Positions 41,417 through 50,108 of a DNA stretch of 64,000 nucleotides are shown one piece after another; within the stretch, counting starts at the first letter, position 1, and each line of letters begins with the position of its first letter. The stretch is from Streptomyces chattanoogensis. Its GTDB lineage: Bacteria > Actinomycetota > Actinomycetes > Streptomycetales > Streptomycetaceae. Under the pieces are notes generated by a model. It was given only the letters and a program-made list of their open reading frames with translations, searched no databases and had not been told where the DNA came from. The stretch is taken from contig NZ_LGKG01000174.1 of assembly GCF_001294335.1 (NCBI RefSeq), positions 109,391 through 173,390 on the forward strand, given 5' to 3'. The translations under genes and the position numbers were made by a program.

Positions 41417-42007
41417 ATGAATCAGCCCGCAGCCCACACCTACCTGGCCGCGGCCGTGGTGGTGTACAACGCGCGCGTGTTGATCGTGCGCCGCAGCTAC
41501 AGCGAACGCTTTCTGCCCGGTGCCTGGGGCGTACCGTGCGGAAAGCTGGAGCTCGGGGAGTCCGCCGCGAGCGGGGCCCTGCGGGAGCTGAAGGAGGAGA
41601 CCGGACTCCTCGGCGCCATCGTCGCGCACACCGGATCGTCCAGCTTCCTGAGTGACTATCAGGGGCGTCGCGTCCGTAACCACCAGGAGAACTTCGCCGT
41701 CCGTCCGCTGACCCTGGACGTCGTGCTGCCCAGCGCGGACCAGGCCTACCTCTGGGCCCGGCCCGCCGAGCTGGCCGGGATCGGGGTGGACGCGTACAAC
41801 CTGGACGTGATCCGGCAGGCCCTCGGCGGCCGGCTGGACGCGACCGGGCTCCGCACCTCCACGGCGGCCGGTTCCCTGCGCTACGCGCCGGCCGCGGTCA
41901 GCAGCCCAAAGACCGTGCCAGTGCGTCGAGTTCAGCGAGATAGGCGGCCGGCGGCAGTGGAGTCTTGGGCGGCGGATCCGGCCGTCCGGCGCCGCCGCCG
42001 TTCCTGA
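41417..42007 (+). CDS. NUDIX hydrolase
   Basis: The first about 150 residues form a NUDIX domain with the box GKLELGESAASGALRELKEETGLLG (GX5EX7REUXEEXGU). ATG at 41417 is used although its ribosome-binding site is weak. The last about 45 residues are Arg/Ala/Val-rich and overlap the 3' end of the convergent gene by 110 bp, so the natural stop may have been lost. Substrate is a nucleoside diphosphate derivative by family; which one is unknown. Confidence 0.85.
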   Translation: MNQPAAHTYLAAAVVVYNARVLIVRRSYSERFLPGAWGVPCGKLELGESAASGALRELKEETGLLGAIVAHTGSSSFLSDYQGRRVRNHQENFAVRPLTLDVVLPSADQAYLWARPAELAGIGVDAYNLDVIRQALGGRLDATGLRTSTAAGSLRYAPAAVSSPKTVPVRRVQRDRRPAAVESWAADPAVRRRRRS

Positions 42008-42680
42008 CGGGGGCATCGGTTCTGACGTAGACGTCCGTCACCGTGCGCTGTGCGGCGGTCTCCAGGAACAGCGTCACGGTCGGCTCCTCGCTCACCACGC
42101 GGTGCAGCGCCCGGGCGTCCAGACCGTAGCTGCTCCCGGCGGCGTAGCGCTCGTCGCGCACCAGCCGCAGCCGCGCCTCCCCGACCCGGCGCAGCCGCCA
42201 GGCCCCGCCGGGACCGTCGATGGTCTCGCGGTAGGCGATCGCGGGCACCCCGGCCCCGGGCGCGGCGGTCCCGGGGGCGGCGGTCCGGGGCGCGGCGTCC
42301 GTCACCCGTTCGTCCGCGACGGGTTCGTAGCACTCCATACGGACCCGGCCGCGCACCACCGCCGAGGCGATCGCACAGCGGTGGTTGTGGATGTCCTCCG
42401 GAGCCGGGGCGGTCCCGCCGTGCCAGAAGTGCACCCGCAGCATGTAGCGCGGGGCGCCGCCGAGCAGCAACAGCTTGTCGAAGCCCAGCACATGGCGGTA
42501 GGAGAGCCGGGTGCAGCCGGCGAGGTCGTGGTCGCCCGCGGATAATCGGCGCACCAGCGGGCCGAGCGTGTCCGGGCGGGCCAGCCGGGCGATCGCCTCC
42601 CGCGCCGCCTCGGGCGACGGCGGCCGCGGTCCGCCGCCCAGCCGGTCCGCCAGCAGCCGCCGGACCTCCTCGACCTGCAT
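41898..42680 (-). CDS. Cupin-like hypothetical protein
   Basis: A 260-residue protein whose middle shows cupin-style metal ligands: FWHGGTAPAPEDIHNHRCAIASAVVRG and later DARALHRVVSEEPTVTLFLE. A poorly conserved Ala/Pro/Thr-rich linker sits between them. GGGAGG is 6 nt before the ATG. It may belong to the cysteine dioxygenase-like cupins, but residues are insufficient to be sure. Same direction as the next upstream gene (73 bp gap). Confidence 0.7.
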   Translation of the reverse strand: MQVEEVRRLLADRLGGGPRPPSPEAAREAIARLARPDTLGPLVRRLSAGDHDLAGCTRLSYRHVLGFDKLLLLGGAPRYMLRVHFWHGGTAPAPEDIHNHRCAIASAVVRGRVRMECYEPVADERVTDAAPRTAAPGTAAPGAGVPAIAYRETIDGPGGAWRLRRVGEARLRLVRDERYAAGSSYGLDARALHRVVSEEPTVTLFLETAAQRTVTDVYVRTDAPVRNGGGAGRPDPPPKTPLPPAAYLAELDALARSLGC

Positions 42681-42753
42681 GCCTGCCTCCCGTTCCCGGC
42701 GCCGCCGGTCCCCGGCGTGCCCCGCGCACCCGCACCGGCCGCCCTCGCCGTCC

Positions 42754-44133
42754 TCACGGCCGGTGGACCATCAGCGCATGGCGGCGCAGCACCGACAGAC
42801 CCTGATACGCCATCCACACGGGGTGCCCCATGGGCCCGTCGTCCCATCGCCACACCCCGCCCTGCTGCATACCGGACACCCGCTCCACGGCGGCGGTCAG
42901 CTGCGCCTCCCACGCCGTCGGACCGGCGCCGTCCGCCGCCGTCCGCCGCGCCCCGTCGGTCATCAGCGCACGGGCCACCCAGGCCGACGCGAAATGCCGT
43001 ACCGACAACAGCTCCTGATGCAGCGGATCCTCCCGCCCCGGCCGCCGCACATCCTCCTGGCAGTTCTCCAGATCCGCAGCGCCGCCCGCCAGCAGCCAGC
43101 GCAGCCCCTCCTCGCGCACCGCGCGCTGCCGCTCGTCCTCGCCCAGCACCTGCGCCGCCCGGTCCAGCGCCACCACCGCCCGCGCGGTGTGCACCGCGGA
43201 GGGTGCGGGGTTGCCGCGCCCGGTGGCCAGCGCCGCGCCCCAGCAGCGGTGATTGCCGCGTACGGGGTCGGCCGTGGCGCCGTTGACCAGCACCTCGCGC
43301 AGCCCCTCCAGCGCTGCCGAACCCGGCGCGGCCCGCAGCAGCCCGCGCAGCACATTCGTCACGACATAGGTGTTGGCCAGCCCCGGCGCATCGTGCTCCG
43401 GGTCCAACAGCGCCTCACAGGAACGGACTTCGGACTGCAGCAGCCGGGGATCGGCCCCGGCCCGCGCCAGCGCGCCCAGCACGATCGCGCTCACCTCGGG
43501 GCGCGCCCCGCTGCCCTGCGACCGCGCGGCCCAGCCGCCGCCGGGCAGCCGCAGCCGCCACAGCGTCTCGGCGACCTCCCCGACCCGTATGCGGCCGTCG
43601 AGCGGCGCGATGTCCAGCAGGAGATGCAGGCCGTAAGCCGTACCGAACGCCGTCGGGTGCACCGGCGGATCGCTCTCCGCCAGGGAGTGCGGCCATCCGG
43701 TCAGCGGCCCGCGGCCGGGCACCTCGATCACCGAAAGGCCGCGCCGCAGCGCCGCGTACGCGCCGTCCATCAGCTCCGGCAGCGGACCGACCCGCGACGG
43801 CGCGACGGCGGGGACCCGGGGCCGCGATCCGGCGCCGCCGCGGGCATGCACCAGAGCGGCCGCGAGCCAGACCACCGCGCCGACCCCGGCCCCGGCCGTC
43901 GCGGCCACGCAATACCGCGCCACCTCGCCCGCCAGGCTCTCCGGCAGAATCCCCAGCAGCGCCTGGAACACCGCGAACGCGGCGGCCGGTGCGCCCAGCC
44001 GGCCGAGCCAGGTGAGCAGCCGGGAGGGCGCGGCAGCGAGCGGACCCGAGGGCGATGCCGCGCCGGGATCCGGCGCGGGCGCGCCGCCGCCCGCGCGGGA
44101 CGTCTGTGGCCGTAGGCGCTGCCGCAGCATCAT
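42754..44133 (-). CDS. Membrane-associated protein with cyclase-like helical barrel
   Basis: A 459-residue protein: a Pro/Ala-rich N-terminus, two hydrophobic segments (about residues 43-62 and 68-90), then a long domain resembling the prenyltransferase/squalene-oxidase alpha-alpha barrel (LWRLRLPGGGWAARSQGSG, GGVWRWDDGPMGHPVWMAYQGL). It lacks the DXDD-type acid of true terpene cyclases in the stretches I could inspect. Could be a structural or carbohydrate-related barrel. GGGAGGGAG precedes the double ATG. Confidence 0.6.
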   Translation of the reverse strand: MMLRQRLRPQTSRAGGGAPAPDPGAASPSGPLAAAPSRLLTWLGRLGAPAAAFAVFQALLGILPESLAGEVARYCVAATAGAGVGAVVWLAAALVHARGGAGSRPRVPAVAPSRVGPLPELMDGAYAALRRGLSVIEVPGRGPLTGWPHSLAESDPPVHPTAFGTAYGLHLLLDIAPLDGRIRVGEVAETLWRLRLPGGGWAARSQGSGARPEVSAIVLGALARAGADPRLLQSEVRSCEALLDPEHDAPGLANTYVVTNVLRGLLRAAPGSAALEGLREVLVNGATADPVRGNHRCWGAALATGRGNPAPSAVHTARAVVALDRAAQVLGEDERQRAVREEGLRWLLAGGAADLENCQEDVRRPGREDPLHQELLSVRHFASAWVARALMTDGARRTAADGAGPTAWEAQLTAAVERVSGMQQGGVWRWDDGPMGHPVWMAYQGLSVLRRHALMVHRP

Positions 44134-44209
44134 CTGCTCCCTCCCCCCGGACGGCGCAACCCCGCACCGCATGCGCGGACATGGCATCCCGATCACTCTA
44201 AAAGTCCCC

Positions 44210-44232
44210 ACTGACAGTGGGGTCGCACACCT
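44210..44232 (-). terminator. Intrinsic terminator after lutC
   Basis: On the minus strand a 7-bp stem CCCCACT/AGTGGGG with a 3-nt loop is followed by ACTTTT, an uncommon example in this window of a hairpin with a U tract. It is 40 bp past the lutC stop. Confidence 0.75.
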
Positions 44233-44271
44233 GTCCAGGGTCACCGGCAACCCCGCGCCCTGCCCGAGGAC

Positions 44272-44931
44272 TCAGCCCGCCCCCGCACCGCCCGCCAGCA
44301 GGATCACCTCCAGCGTCCGCGGGCCGTGCACCCCCTCGACCCGGTCGAGCTCGATATCGCTGGTCGCGGACGGTCCGGAGATCCAGGTCAGCGGGCGGCC
44401 CGGGGACAGCCGCGGCAGCGCCTCGGGCACCGAGCCGACGACCTGGTCCGGGACGCGGACCACACACAGGTGATGGTCGGGAATGAGAGTGATCCGGCGT
44501 CTGCCCTGGTCGGGCCCGGCGTCCAGGACGATCGTGCCGGTCTCCGCAAGCGCCAGCGCGCAGCCGGTCACCACACTGTCCACGGCGTCCAGTTCATGCG
44601 GCGTACTCGAGGCACGGTCCTCGACGAGGCGGACATCGGCGGCGGCCGTCCAGGACCTCTCCAGCCCCGGTGGCACCACCACCGTCCGCGCCCCGCGCTC
44701 CGCCAGCAGCCGGCCGATCAGCGCCGGCAGCCCCTCCGCGTCGCTGCGGTGCACGATCGCCCGGTAGTCCGCGAGGTTCCCGGCGAGCAGATCGACGGTC
44801 TCCGCGGTCGTCCGCGAGCCGTGCACCCGCCGGTAGTCGCGCACGACCGGCGGACCGCCCGGCCCCTCGCCGCCCGGCACATCCGCCAGCGCCCGCCGTA
44901 CCCTCCCCAGCACCACATCCCGGCCGCTCAC
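44272..44931 (-). CDS. lutC: Lactate utilisation protein C (LUD domain)
   Basis: A 219-residue LUD-domain protein, third gene of lutABC. Features: VVLGRVRRALADVPGGEGP at the N-terminus, VVPPGLERSW, and the conserved C-terminal LTWISGPSATSDIELDRVEGVHGPRTLEVILL. GTG at 44931 overlaps the lutB stop by 4 bp. Together LutABC oxidise L-lactate to pyruvate in many bacteria. Confidence 0.92.
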   Translation of the reverse strand: MSGRDVVLGRVRRALADVPGGEGPGGPPVVRDYRRVHGSRTTAETVDLLAGNLADYRAIVHRSDAEGLPALIGRLLAERGARTVVVPPGLERSWTAAADVRLVEDRASSTPHELDAVDSVVTGCALALAETGTIVLDAGPDQGRRRITLIPDHHLCVVRVPDQVVGSVPEALPRLSPGRPLTWISGPSATSDIELDRVEGVHGPRTLEVILLAGGAGAG

Positions 44932-46427
44932 TTCTCGTCCCCTGCCTGCTTCGCCGGCACACTGCCGGTGCCGCGGGTGCGCTGCCACCAGTCGCGGAAG
45001 GACTCGGCCGGTACCGCCGGCAGATCACGGGTGTCCGACCACGCACGCCCCGGCCCCGGCAGCCGCCTTGGATGGAGCTTTCGGGTACGGGCCGCGAACC
45101 GCATTCCGGCTCGCAGCACCCCCGGGTGCCCCAGGACCCAGCCCGCCGCACGCATCGCGGCCCGCTCCGCCGCATGCCCCCTGGCAGGCCTGAGGACCGT
45201 ACGCGCCCCGCCCCGGGTGACCGGACCCCCCTCCACCACCCGCTCCCGCAGATGCACCAGCACCTCGGGAATGTCGATCGCCACCGGACACACCTCGTAG
45301 CAGGCCCCGCACAACGACGACGCGTAGGGCAGAGAAGCCTCCAACGTGCCCTCCACGCCCCGCAGTTGGGGCGTGATGATGGCGCCGATCGGCCCGGGAT
45401 AGGGCGAGCCGTACGCATGCCCGCCGGCCCGCTCGTACACCGGGCAGACATTCAGACATGCCGAGCAGCGGATGCAGCGCAGCGCCTGCCGCCCGACGGT
45501 GTCGGCGAGGGTGTCCGTCCGTCCGTTGTCGAGGAGGACGAGGTGGAAGGACTCCGGGCCGTCGCCGTCCGTGGTGCCCGTCCAGGTGGAGGTGTACGGA
45601 TTCATCCGCTCGGCCGTGGACGAGCGGGGCAGCAGCTGGAGGAAGATCTCCAGGTCCTGCCAGGTGGGCACCACCTTCTCGATGCCGACGACGGAGATCA
45701 GCGTCTGAGGCAGCGTCAGGCACATCCGCCCGTTGCCCTCGGACTCCACGACCACCAGCGTCCCGGTCTCGGCGACCATGAAGTTGGCACCGGAGATCCC
45801 GACCTTCGCGGACAGGAACTTCTCCCGCAGATGCCGCCGCGCCGCCTCCGCCAGCTCGGCGGGGGAGTCGGACAGGTCGTCGGGAGCCGGACGTCCCCAA
45901 TTGCCCATCTCGCGGCGGAAGATGTCACGGATCTCGGCGCGGTTGCGATGGATCGCCGGCACCAGGATGTGCGAGGGCAGATCATCGCCGAGCTGCACGA
46001 TCAGCTCCGCCAGATCCGTCTCGTACGCCCGGATCCCGGCCTCGGCCAGCGCCTCGTTGAGCCCGATCTCCTGGGTCGCCATCGACTTGACCTTGACGAC
46101 CTCGTGCTCACCGGTCTCCCGCACCAGCGCGGTGACGATCCGGTTGGCCTCCTTGGCGTCCGCCGCCCAGTGGACGTGCCCGCCCGCGGCGGTGACCGCC
46201 GCCTCCAACTGCTCCAGATAGTGGTCGAGATGGCGCAGCGTACGGTCCTTGACGGCGGCGCCCGCGGCCCGCAGCTGCGCCCAGTCGTCCAGCTCGGCGA
46301 CCGCCCTGGCCCGCTTGTCGCGGATGGTGCGGGTGGCATGGGCGAGATTGGCGCGCAGCCGGCTGTCCCGGGTGGAGACGGCCGCGGCCTTGGGGAAGGC
46401 CGGCATGCCCAGGTAGGTACCGCTCAC
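44928..46427 (-). CDS. lutB: Lactate utilisation iron-sulfur protein B
   Basis: A 499-residue LutB: LUD-type N-terminal two-thirds (KVGISGANFMVAETGTLVVVESEGNGR) followed by two 4Fe-4S motifs, CIRCSACLNVCPVY and CGACYEVCPVAID. GTG at 46427 is used, with GGGAG 6 nt upstream and a 4-bp overlap with lutA; GTG at 46430 is one codon earlier. Length and order fit the lactate oxidation complex. Confidence 0.93.
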   Translation of the reverse strand: MSGTYLGMPAFPKAAAVSTRDSRLRANLAHATRTIRDKRARAVAELDDWAQLRAAGAAVKDRTLRHLDHYLEQLEAAVTAAGGHVHWAADAKEANRIVTALVRETGEHEVVKVKSMATQEIGLNEALAEAGIRAYETDLAELIVQLGDDLPSHILVPAIHRNRAEIRDIFRREMGNWGRPAPDDLSDSPAELAEAARRHLREKFLSAKVGISGANFMVAETGTLVVVESEGNGRMCLTLPQTLISVVGIEKVVPTWQDLEIFLQLLPRSSTAERMNPYTSTWTGTTDGDGPESFHLVLLDNGRTDTLADTVGRQALRCIRCSACLNVCPVYERAGGHAYGSPYPGPIGAIITPQLRGVEGTLEASLPYASSLCGACYEVCPVAIDIPEVLVHLRERVVEGGPVTRGGARTVLRPARGHAAERAAMRAAGWVLGHPGVLRAGMRFAARTRKLHPRRLPGPGRAWSDTRDLPAVPAESFRDWWQRTRGTGSVPAKQAGDEK

Positions 46428-47176
46428 CACACGCTCCCTTCCGTGCTGGCCAGGATCTCGGCGATATGGACCGGGCGGACCGTCGAGCCCTGCCGGGTGA
46501 GGGTGCCGCCGATGTGCAGCAGACAGGAGTTGTCGACGGTGCAGACCGCCTCGGCGCCGGTCCCGATCACCTGCCGGACCTTGTCGGCTCCCATCGCCGC
46601 CGAGACCGCCGGGTTCTTCACCGCGAAGGTGCCGCCGAAACCGCAGCACTCCTCGGCGCCCGGCAGCTCCCGCAGCTCCAGCCCCCTGACGTGGGAGAGG
46701 AGCCGCCGCGGCCGGTCGCCCAGGCCCAGCATCCGCAGACCGTGGCAGGTGGGGTGGTAGGTGACGGTGTGCGGATAGTAGGCGCCGACGTCCGTCACCT
46801 CGAGCACGTCCACCAGGAACTCGGTCAGCTCGTACGTCTTGGGCACCGCGAGCGCCGCCGCGTCCGCGAGCTCCCGGCCGCGCCCCTCGGCGGCCGCCTT
46901 CGCCCCGATCCGCGGGTAGTTGTCGCGCACCATCGCCGCGCACGAACCGGACGGGGTGACCACGTACGCGTAATCCCGGAACGCCCGGTCGAAGCGGCGC
47001 ACCAGCGGTTCGGCCGCATGCCGGTAGCCGGTGTTGAACTGGGGCTGTCCGCAGCAGCTCTGCGCGGCGGGGAAGTCGACCGCCACTCCCAGGCGTTCCA
47101 GCAGGGTGACCACCGCCCGCCCGGTCCGCGGATGGAGCAGATCGTTGATACAGGTGACGAACAGTGCTACGCGCAC
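46424..47176 (-). CDS. lutA: Lactate utilisation protein A (CCG domains)
   Basis: A 250-residue protein with two cysteine-rich CCG domains: VTCINDLLHPRTGRA with QSCCGQPQFNTG, and TYHPTCHGLRML with EECCGFGGTFAVKNP. It binds an iron-sulfur cluster and carries electrons in the LutABC complex. GTG at 47176 has AAAGGAG 8 nt upstream. First gene of the operon, divergent from an MHS transporter. Confidence 0.93.
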   Translation of the reverse strand: MRVALFVTCINDLLHPRTGRAVVTLLERLGVAVDFPAAQSCCGQPQFNTGYRHAAEPLVRRFDRAFRDYAYVVTPSGSCAAMVRDNYPRIGAKAAAEGRGRELADAAALAVPKTYELTEFLVDVLEVTDVGAYYPHTVTYHPTCHGLRMLGLGDRPRRLLSHVRGLELRELPGAEECCGFGGTFAVKNPAVSAAMGADKVRQVIGTGAEAVCTVDNSCLLHIGGTLTRQGSTVRPVHIAEILASTEGSVW

Positions 47177-47300
47177 GTTGCCATCTCCTTTCGGCCGCGC
47201 CGCCCCCCTGGCGGCCGTCCGCCTCCGCGGTACATGATCACCTGGCGCCTCATCCTGCCCCAGCAAGCAGGCCCAGGAGAAGAACCGGGAGCTACGGACC

Positions 47301-48605
47301 ATGTCGAGTGCCGAATTCATCACCGAGGACCGGGCGCCCGACGGTGCCCGTCCGCCCTCCCGGCTGCGTCAGCTGGCCGCAGCCTCCGTGGGCAATGCCG
47401 TCGAGTGGTACGACTGGTACGCCTACTCCTTCCTGGCGGCCTACTTCGCCGACCAGGTCTTCCCGAAGGCCGCCGGCAACTCGCTGGTGCCGCTGCTGTC
47501 CTCCTTCGCGGTCTTCGCGGTGGGCTTCTTCATGCGGCCGGTCGGCGGTCTGCTGATAGGCGCGGTCGCCGACCGGCGCGGCCGGCGGACCGCGCTGACC
47601 TTCACCATCCTGCTGATGGGTGGCGGCAGCCTGCTGGTCGCGATCACCCCCACCTATGCGAGCGCCGGTGTGCTGGCCCCCGTCGTCCTGGTGGTGGCCC
47701 GTCTCGTACAGGGCCTGTCGGTGGGGGGCGAGTTCGCGGCCTCCACGACCTTCCTCGTCGAATCGGCCGGTCCGGGCAGACGCGGACTGTTCTCCAGCTT
47801 CCAGTACGTCTCGACCAGCATCGGCCAGCTGCTGGCCTCCGGGACCGCCGCACTGCTCGCCGGACAGCTCACCGAAGCGCAGATGGGGCAGTGGGGCTGG
47901 CGGGTGGCGTTCTTGGTGGGGGCGTTGCTGAGCCTGCTCGGGCTGTGGATCCGGCGGGGCGCACAGGAGACCCTCATCTCCGAACAGCACGAGGCCGCGC
48001 GCCCCGGCCTCTTCGAGGCGCTGCGCCGCTACCCCCGGCAGTCGCTGCTGATCTGCGGCATCACCGTCGGCGGCACCATCGCCTACTACACCTGGACGAC
48101 GTATCTGCCGACCTACGCCCAGGTCAACGAGGGCTTCGACAAGGGCGATTCGCTCACCGTCGGCACCCTCTCGCTGGCGTTCTTCGCGCTGCTGCAGCCG
48201 CTGGGCGGTCTGCTCTCGGACCGGATCGGCCGCAAACCGCTGCTGCTCGGCTTCTCGCTGGGCTTCGCCGTGCTGGCGGTGCCGCTGCTGCACCTGGTCT
48301 CCGACGCCTGGGTGTCGCTCCTGCTGGTGCAGTGCGCGGGCATGGTGCTGCTGACGGGATATACGGCGATCGCCGCGGCCGTGAACGCCGAGGTGTTCCC
48401 CGCGCGGGTGCGCGCGGCCGGTATCGGCTTCCCCTACTCCGTGACCGTGGCCCTCTTCGGCGGCACCGCCCCGTACGTCGGCACCTGGTTCGCGGAGTCC
48501 GGGCACGGCGGGCTGTTCCCCTGGTACGTGGCGGTGCTGTGTCTGGTGTCGTTCGGTGTCTATCTGGTGCTGCCGGAGACGGCACGGCAGACGCTGGAGA
48601 AGTAG
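47301..48605 (+). CDS. MFS transporter, metabolite:H+ symporter type
   Basis: A 434-residue 12-helix MFS protein of the MHS subgroup: SVGNAVEWYDWYAYSFLAAYFA in TM1, GFFMRPVGGLLIGAVADRRGRRTAL between TM2 and TM3, GLSVGGEFAASTTFLVE in TM4. Relatives carry alpha-ketoglutarate, citrate, proline or other carboxylates. Divergence from lutABC suggests it imports lactate or a related carboxylate, but substrate cannot be read from the sequence. GGGAG precedes the ATG. Confidence 0.9.
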   Translation: MSSAEFITEDRAPDGARPPSRLRQLAAASVGNAVEWYDWYAYSFLAAYFADQVFPKAAGNSLVPLLSSFAVFAVGFFMRPVGGLLIGAVADRRGRRTALTFTILLMGGGSLLVAITPTYASAGVLAPVVLVVARLVQGLSVGGEFAASTTFLVESAGPGRRGLFSSFQYVSTSIGQLLASGTAALLAGQLTEAQMGQWGWRVAFLVGALLSLLGLWIRRGAQETLISEQHEAARPGLFEALRRYPRQSLLICGITVGGTIAYYTWTTYLPTYAQVNEGFDKGDSLTVGTLSLAFFALLQPLGGLLSDRIGRKPLLLGFSLGFAVLAVPLLHLVSDAWVSLLLVQCAGMVLLTGYTAIAAAVNAEVFPARVRAAGIGFPYSVTVALFGGTAPYVGTWFAESGHGGLFPWYVAVLCLVSFGVYLVLPETARQTLEK

Positions 48606-48622
48606 ACCGCGGTACGCGCACA

Positions 48623-48656
48623 GCGCCGCCCCTCCCGGGACGGGGAGGGGCGGCGC
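48623..48656. terminator. Strong bidirectional stem-loop
   Basis: A 14-bp perfect stem (48623-48636 with 48643-48656) closes a 6-nt loop between the convergent MFS gene and the small peptide gene. Confidence 0.85.
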
Positions 48657-48672
48657 CGTGCTACCAGGTCCG

Positions 48673-48732
48673 TCAGACGAGCCAGCCCAGGAAGTGGACG
48701 ACGCCGGCCAGCACGTTGGTGAGGATGTTCAT
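48673..48732 (-). CDS. Nineteen-residue hydrophobic peptide
   Basis: An ORF of 19 codons, MNILTNVLAGVVHFLGWLV, with AGGAG 10 nt upstream of ATG 48732. The peptide is almost entirely hydrophobic with a single His, long enough to span a membrane once. Its ATG overlaps the stop of an upstream 45-codon ORF (ATGA), and a strong terminator follows 17 bp after its stop, so it looks like a genuine last gene of a short transcript. I cannot name it. Confidence 0.6.
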   Translation of the reverse strand: MNILTNVLAGVVHFLGWLV

Positions 48733-48866
48733 CTGGGTTGTTCTCCTTGAGCACGTGTGTTGTGGGACCAACTCTCCGGCCCAGCAAGGGATGTCGACCG
48801 GAGGCGCCGTAACGGTCTGCAGCCCGTCGCTTGCGCCTCGTAAGCATCGCCCAATCCAGTGCACAT
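48729..48866 (-). CDS. Small ORF coupled to hydrophobic peptide
   Basis: Forty-five codons from ATG 48866, with AAAGGGG 6 nt upstream. The product is polar and Arg-rich (GCRPLRRLRSTSLAGPESW, ending GEQPR). Its stop overlaps the next ATG by one base pair step (ATGA), implying translational coupling. It could be a leader peptide rather than a functional protein. No homologue recognised. Confidence 0.4.
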   Translation of the reverse strand: MCTGLGDAYEAQATGCRPLRRLRSTSLAGPESWSHNTRAQGEQPR

Positions 48867-48900
48867 CTGTAACCCCTTTTGGCTTCGATCACACTTTCTA

Positions 48901-48932
48901 GCGAACATTCGACCTCTTGTTCGTTTGTTCGC
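48901..48932. promoter_or_regulatory. Inverted repeat upstream of the small-ORF pair
   Basis: GCGAACA (48901-48907) and TGTTCGC (48926-48932) form a 7-bp perfect inverted repeat with an extra TTGTTCG copy between them. It lies 35-66 bp upstream of the leader ORF on the minus strand, over the likely -35 region. It resembles a LexA site in base composition but lacks the correct spacing. Confidence 0.4.
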
Positions 48933-49310
48933 ATGAGGGTTGGGGGTTGCGTGGGTTTGCGGGATGATGTGTCCCGCTATGCCACGCCTGATCCGCCTAA
49001 CGGGCCGACGGCCGGGCAAATCCTGGCATGCCTCTCGCGAATCCCGTGAGCTTTCTCATTGCCGATCTTTATTGCCGAAATGACGGGCGGCTGCCAAGCG
49101 CCCGGAATTGACGCGCAATCAGGAGATCCGGTGCCGGGACAATGACGGACATTTACCCAGCGCGGTCCGTACGGAACTCGCCGGTAGTGCCACGCTGTGT
49201 GAAAACACCCGTATTCCTGCCCGATTCGATCTCCGGATGTCCACGAGTTTCACAAGACGATCACGTGTTAGCGTCCGTCGCCGCGAACCAAAAACGCGAA
49301 AGGAAACTCC
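48933..49310. other. Non-coding spacer before the MHYT-conservon operon
   Basis: About 380 bp of lower GC content than the flanks, with no convincing ORF on either strand. It should hold the promoter of the MHYT/conservon operon: AGTTTC and TAGCGT (about 49244 and 49268) are a weak candidate pair. Nothing else stands out. Confidence 0.5.
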
Positions 49311-50093
49311 GTGGGCCACATGCACCACTTCAGCGCGGGCTGGGTATCTCCCGTCCTCGCCTATGCAATGGCGTGCGTAGGATCCGCGCTCGGACTGCGC
49401 TGTACCGTCCGGGCGCTCGCCGCCGAGGGCCGCTCGCGCCGCAACTGGCTGCTGACCGCGTCCGTCGCCATCGGTTCCGGCATCTGGACCATGCATTTCA
49501 TCGCGATGCTCGGATTCGGCGTCACCGGCACCCCGATCCGCTACGACGTCCCGCTCACCGTGCTCAGCCTGCTGGTCGCCATGGCGGTCGTCGGCGCCGG
49601 CGTCTTCACCGTCGGCCACGGCTCCGCACGGCTGCGATCGCTGCTGTTCGGCGGCCTGGGTACCGGAGTCGGTGTCGCCACCATGCACTACCTGGGCATG
49701 GCCGCGATGCGCCTGCACGGGCAGGTCGGCTACCACCCGGGCCTGGTCGTGCTCTCCGTCGGCATCGCCGTCGCCGCCGCAACGGCCGCCCTGTGGGCCG
49801 CGCTCAGCGTGCGCGGCGCGGCCGGCGCGGCCATCGCCTCGCTGGTGATGGGAGTCGCCGTCACCAGCATGCACTACACCGGAATGGCCGCCGTACGCAT
49901 CGATCTGGCGCCCTCCCGCGCGCCCTTGCCCGGCGCCACCCCAATGGAATTCATCTTTCCGCTGACCGTGGTCATCGGCTCATTTCTCTTTCTCACCGTG
50001 GCCTTTGTCGCATTGTCGCCGACCGCCCGGGAGCGTGCCGCATCAGCCTCTGCACAATCGCTCCGCGAGGCCGAACTCCCCGCTTCTTCCTGA
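49311..50093 (+). CDS. MHYT-domain membrane sensor protein
   Basis: A 260-residue protein with seven membrane helices and three MHYT-type motifs: MHFIAMLGFG, MHYLGMAAM and MHYTGMAAVR. The Met/His residues are thought to bind copper, allowing O2, CO or NO sensing. It ends 15 bp before the conservon sensor kinase, in the same transcript, which suggests it feeds the conservon. GTG start with AAAGGAA upstream. Confidence 0.9.
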   Translation: MGHMHHFSAGWVSPVLAYAMACVGSALGLRCTVRALAAEGRSRRNWLLTASVAIGSGIWTMHFIAMLGFGVTGTPIRYDVPLTVLSLLVAMAVVGAGVFTVGHGSARLRSLLFGGLGTGVGVATMHYLGMAAMRLHGQVGYHPGLVVLSVGIAVAAATAALWAALSVRGAAGAAIASLVMGVAVTSMHYTGMAAVRIDLAPSRAPLPGATPMEFIFPLTVVIGSFLFLTVAFVALSPTARERAASASAQSLREAELPASS

Positions 50094-50108
50094 CCTCTTG
50101 AGGATTTC

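Noticed and set aside
48901..48932. LexA (SOS) box
   Set aside because: The actinobacterial box needs CGAAC and GTTCG separated by four bases; here the inverted halves are 18 bases apart.
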